64,000 bases of DNA, from contig NC_079148.1 in NCBI RefSeq assembly GCF_945859685.1, forward strand, positions 25,741,946 through 25,805,945, written 5' to 3'. Within the stretch, counting starts at the first letter, position 1. Every line of letters begins with the position of its first letter. The notes under the pieces are model-generated. The model was not told the DNA's origin. It worked only from the letters and a program-made list of their open reading frames with translations, and searched no databases. The DNA is from Eupeodes corollae. Taxonomy: Eukaryota; Arthropoda; Insecta; Diptera; Syrphidae. Both the position numbers and the translations under genes were made by a program. This document shows, piece by piece, positions 44,801 to 48,899 of the stretch.

Positions 44801-45788
44801 CGCATCTCATTAAACGTTACAATGTTTATATTGAATTACAGTGACCCAGATAATCCACTGTGAGCATATTGTTCTCCCTAATCTATCATTCTATGACCAA
44901 ACTTTGGCCTTACGTTCTCGAACTTCTATGTGCAATGTAGTGTAATTTAAACGGCTTTAAAATAGCCTACACTAGAACTCTGTGTAATGTGATAAGAATC
45001 CACCCTACGGGCCTGGTGGCTACTTGCATAGATTCAATTATTATTATTTTTATTATGGTCCTCCTTTTTTGAATTCTGATACATGGGGTTACGTCAGTCT
45101 TTAAACATTTCACTTATACACTATTGCTGTGAGTATCATCAAAAAAAAAAACACAAATAAAATAAACATCTCTCTATTAAAATAATAATGTAGGTAAATA
45201 GTAAAATAGAAAAATAAAAACAATCAAATGTATAAACAAGGGTCGAATCGAACGAGCGAGCGAGCGAGCTTTACAAAAATGGAATTTCAAGAACATAACA
45301 TAAAAGCGCACCCCTCGCACTTTTTATTTTGCAGCTCCAAGCATCATCTGCAACTTAACTAAATGTGTACAAACAAAGTAAAACAACAACTTTAATAGTA
45401 CTCACTTTTAGATGTTTTATTTTGCTTTTATTTTTGCTATTTGTTTGATCAAGATAGATATAAAAATACAATCAATATGGGGTCGTGGGTTTAAGGCAGG
45501 GTGGAAGAGAGAGTAGCATACCAAACAAAACAATGATAAGGATAAGAGAAAAAGAAAGGATGTGCTAAGTAAATATTTTATTATGTACAATTGTATGTTT
45601 TGAACTTTTATTTTGTTTTAATTTAATTTTTTTCCAAACATTTAAAACAACACCGCATTCTTGAGAGAAAGAAAACAAAATAATAACGAAACAAAATTTA
45701 ACGAACAACACCATAATATTATCGAATCACATTTAAAACATTCAAAATATTTGGCCACAAAAATTAGATAGTTACCAGGAGAATACAT
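8015..45788 (-). CDS. Anoctamin (TMEM16 family) calcium-activated channel/scramblase, 15 coding exons
   Basis: A ten-helix membrane protein of the anoctamin family, members of which are calcium-activated chloride channels or lipid scramblases. Joining the exons listed separately gives 2994 nt, 997 residues and a TAG stop. All junctions are GT..AG and every phase closes. The order is an acidic, low-complexity cytosolic N-terminus (1-140), the anoctamin dimerisation domain starting RFQDGERSVDFVLAY (about 144-330), then the transmembrane core. The six calcium ligands known from TMEM16A are all present: Asn681 and Glu685 (TM6), Glu736 and Glu739 (TM7), Glu768 and Asp772 (TM8). Length is normal for the family. 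Two introns (about 17.5 and 16.5 kb) are packed with transposons. The FQDG N-terminal domain places it with the ANO1-7/9-type rather than the ANO8/10-type branch. I cannot say which fly orthologue it is, or whether it is a channel or a scramblase. Confidence 0.95.
8382..8531 (-). CDS. Anoctamin exon 14: last extracellular loop and start of TM10
   Basis: Residues 852-901, exactly 50 codons. It carries the family motif CRYTEFRNPPWDD and then YWKILTARLAFIVIFQ, the start of TM10. An N-x-T site (NVT) just before the Cys is a plausible glycosylation site in the extracellular loop. Confidence 0.95.
8604..8729 (-). CDS. Anoctamin exon 13: end of TM9 and loop
   Basis: Residues 810-851, exactly 42 codons, phase 0 at both ends. 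AMIIAFSTNLIPKLVYV completes TM9. The rest is a hydrophilic loop with one N-x-T site (NFT). Confidence 0.95.
8795..9000 (-). CDS. Anoctamin exon 12: TM7-TM8 with calcium site
   Basis: Residues 741-809. The exon reads VLQFGFITLFGLAFPLAPL and then NNVIEMRLDAFK, the TM8 motif. Its Glu768 and Asp772 match the TMEM16A calcium ligands. Start of TM9 at the end. Confidence 0.96.
9059..9680 (-). CDS. Anoctamin exon 11: TM3 to TM7, largest exon
   Basis: Residues 534-741. It contains the end of TM3, TM4 (LVMPLTAGVIDLAVISLLDY), TM5 (NYYTSLFYIAFL), the family signature EECAPGGCLMELCVQL and TM6, where Asn681 and Glu685 sit in VNAIIEISIP. It ends with FEYLEM, contributing Glu736 and Glu739 of TM7. An intron interrupts the motif directly after Met740. 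Confidence 0.97.
9748..9980 (-). CDS. Anoctamin exon 10: end of TM2, cytosolic loop, start of TM3
   Basis: Residues 456-533. AVIYLELWKRYSARLIHKWG continues TM2 into the intracellular loop. The loop has a basic cluster (RRARLKKLK), and the exon closes with the first part of TM3 (SYSIMLLF). Confidence 0.95.
10050..10210 (-). CDS. Anoctamin exon 9: cysteine-rich first extracellular loop
   Basis: Residues 402-456. It encodes MCPQCDKRCDYWKLQDTC, the conserved multi-cysteine segment between TM1 and TM2 thought to form disulphides. NNLTVVFAFVMSVW, the start of TM2, follows. Confidence 0.96.
10274..10432 (-). CDS. Anoctamin exon 8: TM1
   Basis: Residues 349-402. REYFGPKVALYFAWLGFYTH is the classic entry into TM1. 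The hydrophobic segment continues MLIPVSIIGVICFVYGLV. Confidence 0.96.
10497..10552 (-). CDS. Anoctamin exon 7: 56-nt exon before TM1
   Basis: Residues 331-349 (LLLNEWATIRKWA). The exon is too short to be found by open-frame length. It is required to keep phase between exons 6 and 8 and matches the family's conserved KWA-x-x-x-QPL stretch across the junction. Confidence 0.9.
10619..10787 (-). CDS. Anoctamin exon 6: end of dimerisation domain
   Basis: Residues 274-330. FFDATVRSSIINFILERQ and GIEKLISDGVYEAAYPLHD correspond to the conserved C-terminal half of the anoctamin N-terminal domain. Confidence 0.95.
10853..11013 (-). CDS. Anoctamin exon 5: variable linker in N-terminal domain
   Basis: Residues 221-274, between the PMKW and FFDATV blocks. 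This linker is weakly conserved in the family. It has a Cys pair (FGWCCSS). Reading frame and splice phases fix the exon. Confidence 0.9.
11085..11324 (-). CDS. Anoctamin exon 4: start of dimerisation domain
   Basis: Residues 141-220, exactly 80 codons. It starts TRRRFQDGERSVDFVLAY and contains NIFEANLENEGLQLE and VYFVKIHAPLEVLCR, ending LPMKW. These are the strongest N-terminal anoctamin signatures. Its 5' splice partner lies 17.5 kb away at 28849. Confidence 0.96.
12249..12495 (+). repeat. Divergent repeat with a second copy near 30329-30515
   Basis: TACAATTTTGTG, CATAATCAA and AGCGAATT-x-TTC occur in the same order in both places, with some insertions between them. Short and noncoding. 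Class unknown. Confidence 0.35.
12607..12783 (+). mobile_element. 177-bp MITE 'E' with GGCCCAACTATAATAG ends, flanked by TTTAA
   Basis: The left end GGCCCAACTATAATAGACTT and the complement of the right end GGCCCAACTATAATAGGC form the inverted repeat. TTTAA occurs immediately outside both ends, which looks like a target duplication. It is inserted in the left arm of element A. A piece of the same family lies at 53405-53430. Confidence 0.8.
12784..13029 (+). mobile_element. Second, adjacent copy of MITE 'E', degenerate left end
   Basis: The right end (..AGTCTATTATAGTTGGGCC at 13029) is near-perfect to the family. The left end is only weakly recognisable around 12820 (GCCATAATAGA). Both copies together interrupt element A. 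Confidence 0.6.
13316..14713 (+). mobile_element. Inverted-repeat element 'H' (GGCTGCGTTCAATCTC ends), copy 1, carrying a LINE piece
   Basis: The left end GGCTGCATTCAATCTC and the complement of the right end GGCTGCGTTCAATCTC form the repeat. Arms of about 165 bp on each side are near-identical to those of copy 2 at 34213-34912. In copy 1 the centre is replaced by a LINE fragment. The element sits inside element A. It is likely a PIF/Harbinger-type non-autonomous element, judged from the short exon retained in copy 2. Confidence 0.75.
13481..14540 (+). pseudogene. Non-LTR retrotransposon (LINE) 3' half, 5'-truncated, inside element H
   Basis: Plus-strand blocks in order: NTNKSKIMIFRNG (region after the catalytic Asp pair), NLGVTIAPKLSFNQHLF, then LRYFIKKIFWLPENTPNYML and HRLPRIIARHLLN, and finally the Cys/His end CNHRVREDVLHFVAMCP. 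The frame is broken several times. An A-rich run at 14525-14537 is the probable tail. The same family occurs on the minus strand at 41030-44615. Confidence 0.85.
15229..15870 (+). pseudogene. Tc3-like DDE transposase remnant
   Basis: The plus strand reads SIRKIKAEAGVHASRSTV (helix-turn-helix region), VVFSDEKK (first catalytic Asp), then after a frame change SCYFYDLGKEKIYLKKRHS and VAITYYGTVGLDF, and finally WPPYSPDLN (third catalytic region) near 15820-15845. Helix and DDE blocks keep their order, but at least two frame breaks are present. The end runs into the next repeat. Confidence 0.8.
15868..17176. mobile_element. Element bounded by GGATCCAGA / CTCTGGATCC with poly-G tracts
   Basis: Inverted ends GCGGATCCAGA (15871) and TCTGGATCCGC (about 17160) each lie beside a G- or C-tract with GGGTCA or TGACCCC. 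A further internal CCCCCCCCCCTGGATC at about 16850 suggests two overlapping copies. No coding frame is recognisable. A CAGACAGACAGACAG run lies at about 16598-16612. Confidence 0.45.
17177..19852. other. Intron sequence without a recognised gene
   Basis: Mostly AT-rich. One less AT-rich block at 18110-18600 looks like transposon material (CTTACCTTACCTTAC start, then a 254-bp open frame of no known family), but I could not classify it. Confidence 0.4.
19857..20130. mobile_element. piggyBac-type MITE with TTAA target duplication
   Basis: TTAA stands directly outside both ends (19853-19856 and 20131-20134). The terminal repeat is CCTTCCGACCA on the left and CTTTCCGACCA on the right (complement). 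After a spacer comes a longer sub-terminal inverted repeat: AGGGGTAGCATAACACCCCAG against its near complement at about 20095-20117. TTAA plus a CCY-start terminal repeat and a separate internal repeat is the piggyBac architecture. At 274 bp it encodes nothing. Confidence 0.85.
20514..21404 (+). repeat. Interspersed repeat family 'palindrome-start', copy 2
   Basis: Starts TTAACTTCCCATAGGAAGTT and has the ACGT-rich alternating tract at 20635-20680. It ends GGATGGGAAGTTATCAGTG plus the TGGG-loop-CCCA hairpin. It is shorter than copy 1 by loss of internal units. Its first 350 bp are very similar to copy 3. Confidence 0.8.
21430..22110 (-). pseudogene. LINE 3' end (reverse transcriptase C-terminal region), minus strand
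   Basis: Minus-strand frames read LWRDHIRDVAKIATRCLGFL, LRRWKKFVSPP, RLKHEYNSHFWAGAP and LLDSIQRKTFTMFGD. LEHRRKVFCLTF follows, and in another frame FGRTIKYRDLFFSRTTRMWN near 21600. These are the ordered blocks of a non-LTR element downstream of its catalytic site. Only the last part is present, with at least two frameshifts. Confidence 0.85.
22131..25738. other. AT-rich intron sequence, nothing recognised
   Basis: No coding frame, inverted-repeat element or tRNA-like structure that I can support. 23560-23935 is somewhat less AT-rich, but I see no exon or promoter there that I can defend. Confidence 0.4.
25739..26266 (+). mobile_element. Inverted-repeat element 'A', intact copy (about 0.53 kb)
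   Basis: The left end TGGGCAGGTTCAGACAACAT pairs with the right end, whose complement is TGGACAGGTTCGGAGAAC. Internal landmarks shared with the other copies: CTACAAAACACTCCTCAG, TTGGCAGCTGGCCAATCAGA and CATAGAGTAATAAAG. It is noncoding. It abuts the mariner-type remnant that starts at 26271. Confidence 0.85.
26271..27420 (+). pseudogene. Mariner-family transposase, degenerate near-complete gene with 3' inverted repeat
   Basis: Blocks in order: RIEVIQAYYKNGRS and TIGKIVHKFDQTGSVAD (paired helix-turn-helix domain), KKIIFSDLGFVNMQNYRV (first catalytic region), then a region matching VWCGLWAGGIIGPYFFEN in shifted frames, VNGACYRET, FDTVGLLF (third catalytic region), and NNLGHRMEVCHRGRDSHL before TAA at about 27310. 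CTTAAAAATCTAACCACCC at about 27399-27417 is the probable terminal repeat. Many frameshifts are present. The 5' end directly meets element A. Confidence 0.8.
27421..28848. other. AT-rich intron sequence upstream of exon 4, nothing recognised
   Basis: A-rich and T-rich runs only. It lies between the mariner remnant and the donor site of anoctamin exon 3. Confidence 0.4.
28849..29039 (-). CDS. Anoctamin exon 3: low-complexity N-terminal region
   Basis: Residues 77-140. It begins with the split codon for Gly, followed by NYRHSAAAALTNN. A stretch rich in Asn, Asp and His comes next, and the exon ends YSQWKFR before donor gtaacg. Phase 0 at the end is exactly what exon 4 requires. The acceptor is tatttag at 29040-29046. 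Function of this cytosolic segment is unknown. Confidence 0.8.
29108..29323 (-). CDS. Anoctamin exon 2: acidic, Ser/Tyr-rich N-terminal region
   Basis: Residues 5-76. The exon enters with two bases of a split codon (TG) and leaves with one (G), joining exon 3. It reads STHESYPDYPESEMDDRDSL, then SLAGSEAANNRRSLSQSRMT and ends RGLDKNGI. Acidic and Ser/Thr-rich, likely cytosolic and possibly phosphorylated. Acceptor atttcag at 29324-29330, donor gtaataa. Confidence 0.75.
29510..29760 (+). pseudogene. Mariner-family transposase, small internally deleted remnant
   Basis: An ATG at 29510 begins MVKFTNEECLQIIKMYHQ, the usual first residues of a mariner protein, then stops. About 100 bp later VAGSFFLKDNNRPVTVIENG and CDLAP match the middle and the third catalytic region. 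Most of the gene is deleted. Confidence 0.6.
30541..30890 (+). pseudogene. RTE-like LINE C-terminal remnant
   Basis: The plus strand reads IDLPILTYEYETWHSD and GTFERKVLQINVGPYV, close to the 'RPVLTYGSETW..FERKVLRMIFGPV' blocks that end RTE-type polyproteins. A stop lies just upstream. Coding similarity fades after about 30700. Confidence 0.65.
31238..31313 (+). mobile_element. Element 'A' left-end fragment
   Basis: TGGGCAGGTTCAGTCAATAT through TTTTGACCAAGGCA, the first 76 bp of the family. The rest is cut off by another copy in opposite orientation that begins one base later. Confidence 0.75.
31315..31790 (-). mobile_element. Element 'A', intact copy in inverted orientation (476 bp)
   Basis: Complete from TGGGCAGGTTCACACGACAT to the end whose complement is TAGGCCGGTTCAGGCAACAT. 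Internal landmarks appear in reverse order to the copy at 25739-26266. It interrupts or abuts the fragment at 31238-31313. Confidence 0.85.
31819..32423 (+). repeat. Interspersed repeat family 'palindrome-start', copy 3 (3'-truncated)
   Basis: Starts TTAACTTCCCATAGGAAGTT and follows copy 2 closely through the ACGT-rich tract and the 'CATAGCTCAAGAACCAGAAG' segment. It breaks off in a T-run plus ACAAAAG, where a piece of element A is joined. Confidence 0.8.
32424..32485 (-). repeat. Fragment of element 'A' fused to the repeat above
   Basis: 62 bp almost identical to 31339-31401 (AGAGACTTGAAAGTTAGGCA, then the TGGCCAGCTG block), with one visible mismatch. It starts inside the element rather than at its end, so it is a recombination or copy-paste product rather than a normal insertion. 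Confidence 0.7.
32675..33447 (+). mobile_element. Internally deleted mariner-family element with inverted repeats
   Basis: The terminal repeats TGACCACACAAAGATGCCCA (from 32676) and its complement ending TGGTCA at 33446 bound about 770 bp. Between them lie an ATG at 32803 (MDSYTDKERAFCVELYF), then in another frame FFDATVNGKRYRNML, and then WPPRSPDMTVPDFFLWGYLK to a TAA at 33279-33281. The first catalytic region is deleted and the second (where QQDGAP is expected) is mutated. It is non-autonomous, but both ends are kept. Confidence 0.8.
33478..33705 (+). other. Open frame of unknown origin after the mariner end
   Basis: From ATG at 33472 or the in-frame DKHPSLANEYDPNYV onward, the frame stays open for about 76 codons and has a protein-like composition (KIPFHPQGTKLQKYFLDNVF). 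I recognise no family. It could be a fragment of a processed gene copy or chance. Confidence 0.2.
34213..34912 (+). mobile_element. Inverted-repeat element 'H' (GGCTGCGTTCAATCTC ends), copy 2, 700 bp
   Basis: The left end GGCTGCGTTCAATCTC and the complement of the right end GGCTGCGTTCAATATC pair. The arms match copy 1 (13316-14713) over about 165 bp each, including GATAGGGTACCCGGATACC. The centre has an ATG at 34440 opening 26 codons (MLVDIVFQDVLYIIDDEKAI) that end at a good donor GAAG|gtaatt. This resembles a first coding exon of a Harbinger-type gene, so the element may be a deleted PIF/Harbinger transposon. Confidence 0.65.
35823..35905. repeat. (TCA)n microsatellite, probable LINE tail
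   Basis: About 80 bp of nearly pure TCA repeats. On the minus strand it reads (TGA)n directly after the 3' end of the LINE at 35906-38660, as expected for the simple-repeat tails of some LINE clades. Confidence 0.85.
35906..38660 (-). pseudogene. LINE with endonuclease and reverse transcriptase, nearly full pol length, decayed
   Basis: Minus-strand order: apurinic-type endonuclease end (PLIIVAGDFNHDVRRSSE, about 38130-38230), linker (KQASKKDQPWFSNYIKDQIR, about 37750), the pre-RT region (LWKNLKEIGVGKQ, then SNFHSIWKQAKIIPIPKKS). RT proper follows with LFDFLKAFDTVNHFILCEKL, RGVPQGSILGPLLFSMYIND and MYADDV (36675), then NLGLTFNKTLSWNTHINL and YGLRRYDHISSF. The catalytic Tyr-Ala-Asp-Asp survives, but stops and frameshifts break the ORF into at least six pieces. 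The CR1/L2/Jockey-type 'VPQGS-x-LGPLLF' motif is clear. A related copy lies at 57990-60000. Confidence 0.9.
38661..40095. other. AT-rich intron sequence, nothing recognised
   Basis: No element or exon supported. A short (TTA)n run lies at 39877-39897. Confidence 0.4.
40096..41019 (-). mobile_element. Internally deleted mariner element, TA-flanked
   Basis: The left end CGAGGGTGGATTGAAAAATT and the complement of the right end ACGAGGAAAATAGGATGGAT are diverged inverted repeats. Both continue to the shared CCTGACCA, with TA outside each end (40096-40097 and 41018-41019). The total of 924 bp is short of the usual 1.3 kb because the middle of the transposase gene is missing. It stands next to the 3' end of the LINE that follows. 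Confidence 0.85.
40160..40825 (-). CDS. Mariner transposase with in-frame internal deletion, uninterrupted 221-codon frame
   Basis: Residues 1-110 give the complete bipartite helix-turn-helix DNA-binding domain (MEKLENRAVIKYFYLKGLKP, then STIKQWVSEFKKGR and SDEPRSGRPVEV). At about residue 136 the sequence jumps from TANQNKS to KINDLKFELMPYPPYSPDLS. This skips the part holding the first two catalytic Asp residues. The third Asp (SPDLSPSDYYLF) and the normal C-terminus (HRYEKCISLGGDYVEK) remain. ATG to TAA is open with no stop. The protein cannot cut DNA but could still bind the element ends. Whether it is expressed is unknown. Confidence 0.85.
   Translation of the reverse strand: MEKLENRAVIKYFYLKGLKPKEIKEEMDSTLGTSCPSYSTIKQWVSEFKKGRVSTSDEPRSGRPVEVTTPDMIEKIHQLVLEDRRLKVHEIAKTCKMSNERVPNILHQHLHMQKLCARWVPRLLTANQNKSIVAMAKINDLKFELMPYPPYSPDLSPSDYYLFPNIKKWLGGKRFADNEEVIQAVNGYFEEFDESVYRDDITRLEHRYEKCISLGGDYVEK
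41030..42492 (-). pseudogene. LINE (same family as 13481-14540), 3' part, host of a nested LINE
   Basis: Minus-strand blocks: GFRSGHSTVDQIFALSNIA, FFIDFRAAFDTINRNSLVYK, DVAQGCPLSPIMF, LYSDDLDVVG (catalytic site as Ser-Asp-Asp), NTSKSKIMIF and KYLGVLFCSNLDFRPHV. The Cys/His end NPRCNLCNRNEIDDVNHFLA follows. Several frameshifts are present. The upstream part continues beyond the inserted LINE at 44459-44615. Confidence 0.88.
42479..42492. repeat. Target-site duplication, left copy (AGAGCGAAAACCAG)
   Basis: Exact 14-bp match to 44459-44472. It flanks the plus-strand LINE. Up to two bases could belong to the A-rich tail instead. Confidence 0.9.
42493..44458 (+). mobile_element. Young, 5'-truncated LINE inserted in the minus-strand LINE
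   Basis: Starts in the reverse transcriptase domain and includes the rest of the coding region, a 3' UTR of about 600 bp, and a poly(A) run at about 44450-44458. The 14-bp duplications on both sides and the nearly intact frame mark a recent target-primed insertion. The 3' UTR contains several A-rich tracts. Confidence 0.92.
42495..43859 (+). pseudogene. LINE reverse transcriptase C-terminal half with a single nonsense codon
   Basis: One frame runs from 42495 to the natural TAG at 43857-43859, interrupted only by TAA at 43458-43460. Blocks: NQFGFKAGHETIHAASKLVS, VLVDLEKAFDTVW, NGLQQGAVNSPILFSIYISD, AIAYADDLIAY (intact catalytic Tyr-Ala-Asp-Asp), LKINVQKSETILFRT, MKYLGIWLDQYLYFDRHINA and YGCPVWFNVA. 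A long, basic C-terminal region follows. The residue at the stop is probably Tyr, given the neighbouring codon. The N-terminal endonuclease was never copied. Confidence 0.9.
44459..44615 (-). pseudogene. Continuation of the host LINE upstream of the insertion
   Basis: The minus strand reads SPANYRGISILPCLRKIFTQ and ends STFPAGFRS, which continues directly into the block at 42492. It begins with the right-hand 14-bp target duplication (44459-44472). The 5' end of the LINE is lost near 44615. Confidence 0.88.
44616..45775. other. Intron sequence next to the presumed first exon
   Basis: AT-rich with a GAGCGAGCGAGCGAG run near 45255. No element or exon recognised. Confidence 0.4.
45776..45788 (-). 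CDS. Anoctamin exon 1 (coding part): 13-nt start exon
   Basis: The minus strand reads gcgaaaATGTATTCTCCTG followed by the donor gtaact. The start context (A at -3) and donor are good. The single left-over base G joins TG of exon 2 to make a Val codon, giving M-Y-S-P-V-S-T-H-E. It sits at the edge of a GC-richer block typical of a promoter and 5' UTR. No alternative start with matching phase was found nearer to exon 2, but I could not test transcripts. Confidence 0.55.
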
Positions 45789-46900
45789 TTTCGCAATGCG
45801 TAAAGCTTCAGCAAAACCGTTTGCGACGATGTTGTTGCTGTTTTGCTGTTATTCTGGCGCAGGTCAACCGGTCAACTTTCTTTTCACTTCCTTTTCAAAA
45901 GCAGCAAATTTTAACACGCGACTTACTAACTATATTCTATTTGGCAATGGCATGGAGTACGATATTCTTTAGCCGGCAACGAACAACAGGTCAAACGAGT
46001 CTTACAGGAAAGATTGAAGTTTATTCTTCTTTTTTTTGTTTTGCTGTACTTCTTGTTCAAACCAAACCGACCCACGAACCGAAACCGAAACCGGAATGAG
46101 ATTTATTGCCTCGAAAGTCGAAAAGTTAGAACACACTTGCTGCTCGTTCTCTTTCTTTCTGTCTGTCTGTTGGGTCTGTCTCTCTGGTATTTACTATTTC
46201 GATGCTGAGTTCTGAAATCGCGCACCGCCACCACCACAACATAGAATGACTATGACCGACCGACCATCTACAATCAACATTTGGCACTCTTTGGACTGAG
46301 ACTGAAACTGATTAAACGCAAGTTTAATTCCACGAGTTGGGTTGTCTTATTTAGCTTTTAGATAGTTTGACGGTTCTCTCGAGGGGGTCTGGTATTATAT
46401 TTGGTCGTCGATCGTTTGCGTTTCTATCTCACCGATGAATTAGATTTGAATTCGCTTTCGCATGGAGGACGGCAGTAGTAGTTGCTTTGTTTTTGTAGCT
46501 TAATTCCTATTAGCATTTTCATTGAGGTGACGGGGACGAATGATACAAGTGGGGACAGCTGTACAAAACGACTCACGTACCTACACACTACAGATACCGA
46601 CAGACCGACGTTTGCTTATGGGGAGCAGTCGGTTTTGGTCGTTGTTATCGCCGCCGTACGCTCGTCGCCGGCCGCACCGCTGCCGGTGACCTCTCCGTTA
46701 AGTTTAGTTTTCCATTTTTATTTGGCCAAACAACCTGCTGTTAGTAGCTTTTGCTTCTGCGAATGGAACTCAAGTGTGACGCATTCAAGAAGACGACGAG
46801 GGACGCACGGAGGGAATCTTTTCTTTTTTTAGCATGAAGTGTTTTCTTTTTTTTTATTATTTAACAACAACTCTACCTAGTTGTAGTCATCAAGTTTAGT
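45789..46900 (-). promoter_or_regulatory. Presumed 5' UTR and promoter of the anoctamin gene, possibly bidirectional
   Basis: Clearly less AT-rich than the surroundings, with GTCTGTCTGTC, GACCGACCGACC and CGCCGCCG-type short repeats and scattered E-box words (for example CAGCTG at 46557). It lies directly upstream of the start exon. Open frames of 60-116 codons across it have no protein-family character and are compositional. The transcription start is not determined. Confidence 0.45.
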
Positions 46901-47090
46901 TGCTTCACCCGCTAAGATGTGTTTAGTTAGAATTTAGTCACACGGCTGAGATGCTGAGTACTGCAGCTGATTTGGCAAAGAAGCAATAAACACATATATT
47001 TCACACCAAACAAATCTAATCAAAGTTTAGCGATTAGCGAATTAAAGAAGAAAAACTTATTAAGAGAACAAAAATCTAATTTCGGCTGCG

Positions 47091-47113
47091 ATGGCTTTTG
47101 GAAAACTTTTTAG
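47091..47113 (+). CDS. Speculative first coding exon of a divergent plus-strand gene
   Basis: ATGGCTTTTGGAAAACTTTT continues to an AG|gtgtgt donor, giving M-A-F-G-K-L-F plus two bases. It is preceded by about 200 bp of moderately GC-rich DNA that could be a 5' UTR. No downstream exon could be identified in the window, so this is only a suggestion. Confidence 0.15.
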
Positions 47114-47797
47114 GTGTGTAAAGAAATTTTGAGTGGTTTTTCTGTTTAAATAATATTTGCTAAATAGTAAACATTACAATTTTGATTGGAACCAAATCGT
47201 AAATATAACTAGGAACTTAACTTACAACAAAAAACTTACGTTTTTAACTAATTACGGGTGAATATTTTATTAATAATACATTATTCGTCACACAGTAAGA
47301 TACAGATTTGTATGGAATTTCTACTTTTAAGGTTTATATTTATTTAAATATATAAAAATACAAACTAAAGTATGGATGAAAGTTGGACGTCGACGTTTTT
47401 TTAACTGAGACTAGAAGCTTTTCACTTTTTGTTGATTAATTTATTTATGTTTGGCAAATTACGTCAGTTTCATTCAACAAAAATAAAATGACGTATGTGT
47501 TTGATAGTTTTTTTTTTTGTTGAGGACTTTTTTGACAGATGAAATGACAAGACAAGACGTCAGAAAATAAATAAGGGGTTTTTAGTGGGGGATATTCCAA
47601 AATGTCAAGAAATCCCCATATTATAGGGTAAAGTGGTAAACGTTGATATTCATGTAACGATATAATTTTCTACTTTGTAGAAAAATATAAATTTCCGAAG
47701 AGGGTTTACATAAATTTACGTCATTCGATACGTTAAATTAAAAAGTGATTCTGTGTTTTGATTTAATTACATTTTACAAATATTTTCGCTATTCAAA

Positions 47798-48558
47798 ATG
47801 TCAAGAACTAGCTATAAACCAAAATTGTATAAACAAATCGCTTTAAATGAATTGTTGATATTGGAGTTATTTGGTGAAAATGATGGTACCTACCTATGAA
47901 CGTGAAATGTACATAATTTCTGAAATTTTTAAATTGAACCTTTTATAAATTAGATAAACAGCAAGAGAAAGAGGACGAGATAAGAGAAGAGTTGATGATC
48001 CTTATGTTAATTGTTGAAAATTCCCGATATGCAGCTCCGTTTTTGCAGCATTCTGTGAATAAATCGAACATATTTTTGGAAAATGTCGTGCCTCATTTGG
48101 ATGAAGTACGGTTCAAGCAGATCGTTCTTGTCAATTGGGCAAATTTTAATATCATCCTAGTTAAAGATGACGAGTTTTTTCATGGACCAAGACCATGTCG
48201 ACAGTTACCTGTTAGAACACAGCTTGACGATAGTGCTTTATAGATTGGGATCTAGTGGAGAAGGAGCTTCGATTGCCAAAATTGCAAGATTGTTTGGTAT
48301 TGGTGACGGTGGTACAATCCAGGTAATTAAAGATTTTTCTATAATTGAAATTGAAACTTTCATATACATATGTAGTTTGTTCTCAGAATATCACCCAAAG
48401 AGTTTTTAAGGCAATACTTAAACTTAAAAACAAATATCTGTTTTGGCCAGATGCACCAGAGCGGAAAAATTTGACTTTGGAAACGTTAAATGAACTCCCG
48501 CTATTAGTAATTTTTGTAGTTTGGTTAACAAAAATTTGTATACGAAGTGATACGAGAT
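47798..48558 (+). pseudogene. PIF/Harbinger-type transposase, N-terminal part with introns, truncated
   Basis: The frame from 47798 reads MSRTSYKPKLYKQIALNELL to a possible donor at GATG|gtacct. After an acceptor near 47953 comes FLQHSVNKSNIFLENVVPHL. A frame change near 48180-48230 precedes LYRLGSSGEGASIAKIARLF, the helix-turn-helix-like block of this family. A clean small intron (gtaatt..ctcag, 48321-48387) joins this to NITQRVFKAILKLKNKYLFW. The catalytic DDE domain is absent. It was probably broken before the neighbouring insertion events. Confidence 0.65.
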
Positions 48559-48769
48559 AAATAAAGAGGAAGATATATTACACACAATTTTATTTTGAAT
48601 TTACTATCCATTACCATAGCATGAATTATAAAACGCGGTTTTTTGTTTGATAGATATGTGCAAATAAATAATAATTATAGTAGTTTTAGAGCGAGGAAAC
48701 ATTTATTCACTTTCTCACTTCACTTGTTCACTTTTTTTACATACAAAACACGAAAAATGGTTGATTTTG

Positions 48770-48899
48770 ACATTTCTTCCGTTTCTTGTTCGGTGTTGCC
48801 ACATTTTCACGGCAAGGAATAGACTGCCTCGACTTCTGATAAACACTTTTATGGACCCCGGCGATGTTCTCGGCCGATCTTGCTTCCTTGAAACTCCGG
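48770..48899 (-). pseudogene. Mariner transposase remnant, part 2 (after the Harbinger insertion)
   Basis: The minus strand reads EARSAENIAGVHKSVYQKSR and QSIPCRENVATPN, matching the mariner linker between its two helix-turn-helix motifs. It continues the N-terminal part at 50747-50931 once the intervening element is removed. Confidence 0.75.

Larger units (their letters stand above)
29324..45775 (-). other. Giant anoctamin intron 1 (about 16.5 kb), transposon-filled
   Basis: Inferred intron between the 13-nt start exon and exon 2. The phases (one base left at the donor, two at the acceptor) agree. It contains mariner, LINE and MITE insertions listed separately. Confidence 0.55.

Noticed and set aside
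46482..46832. 116-codon plus-strand frame in the GC-richer block
   Set aside because: Composition-driven. Shows no domain and overlaps the presumed promoter.
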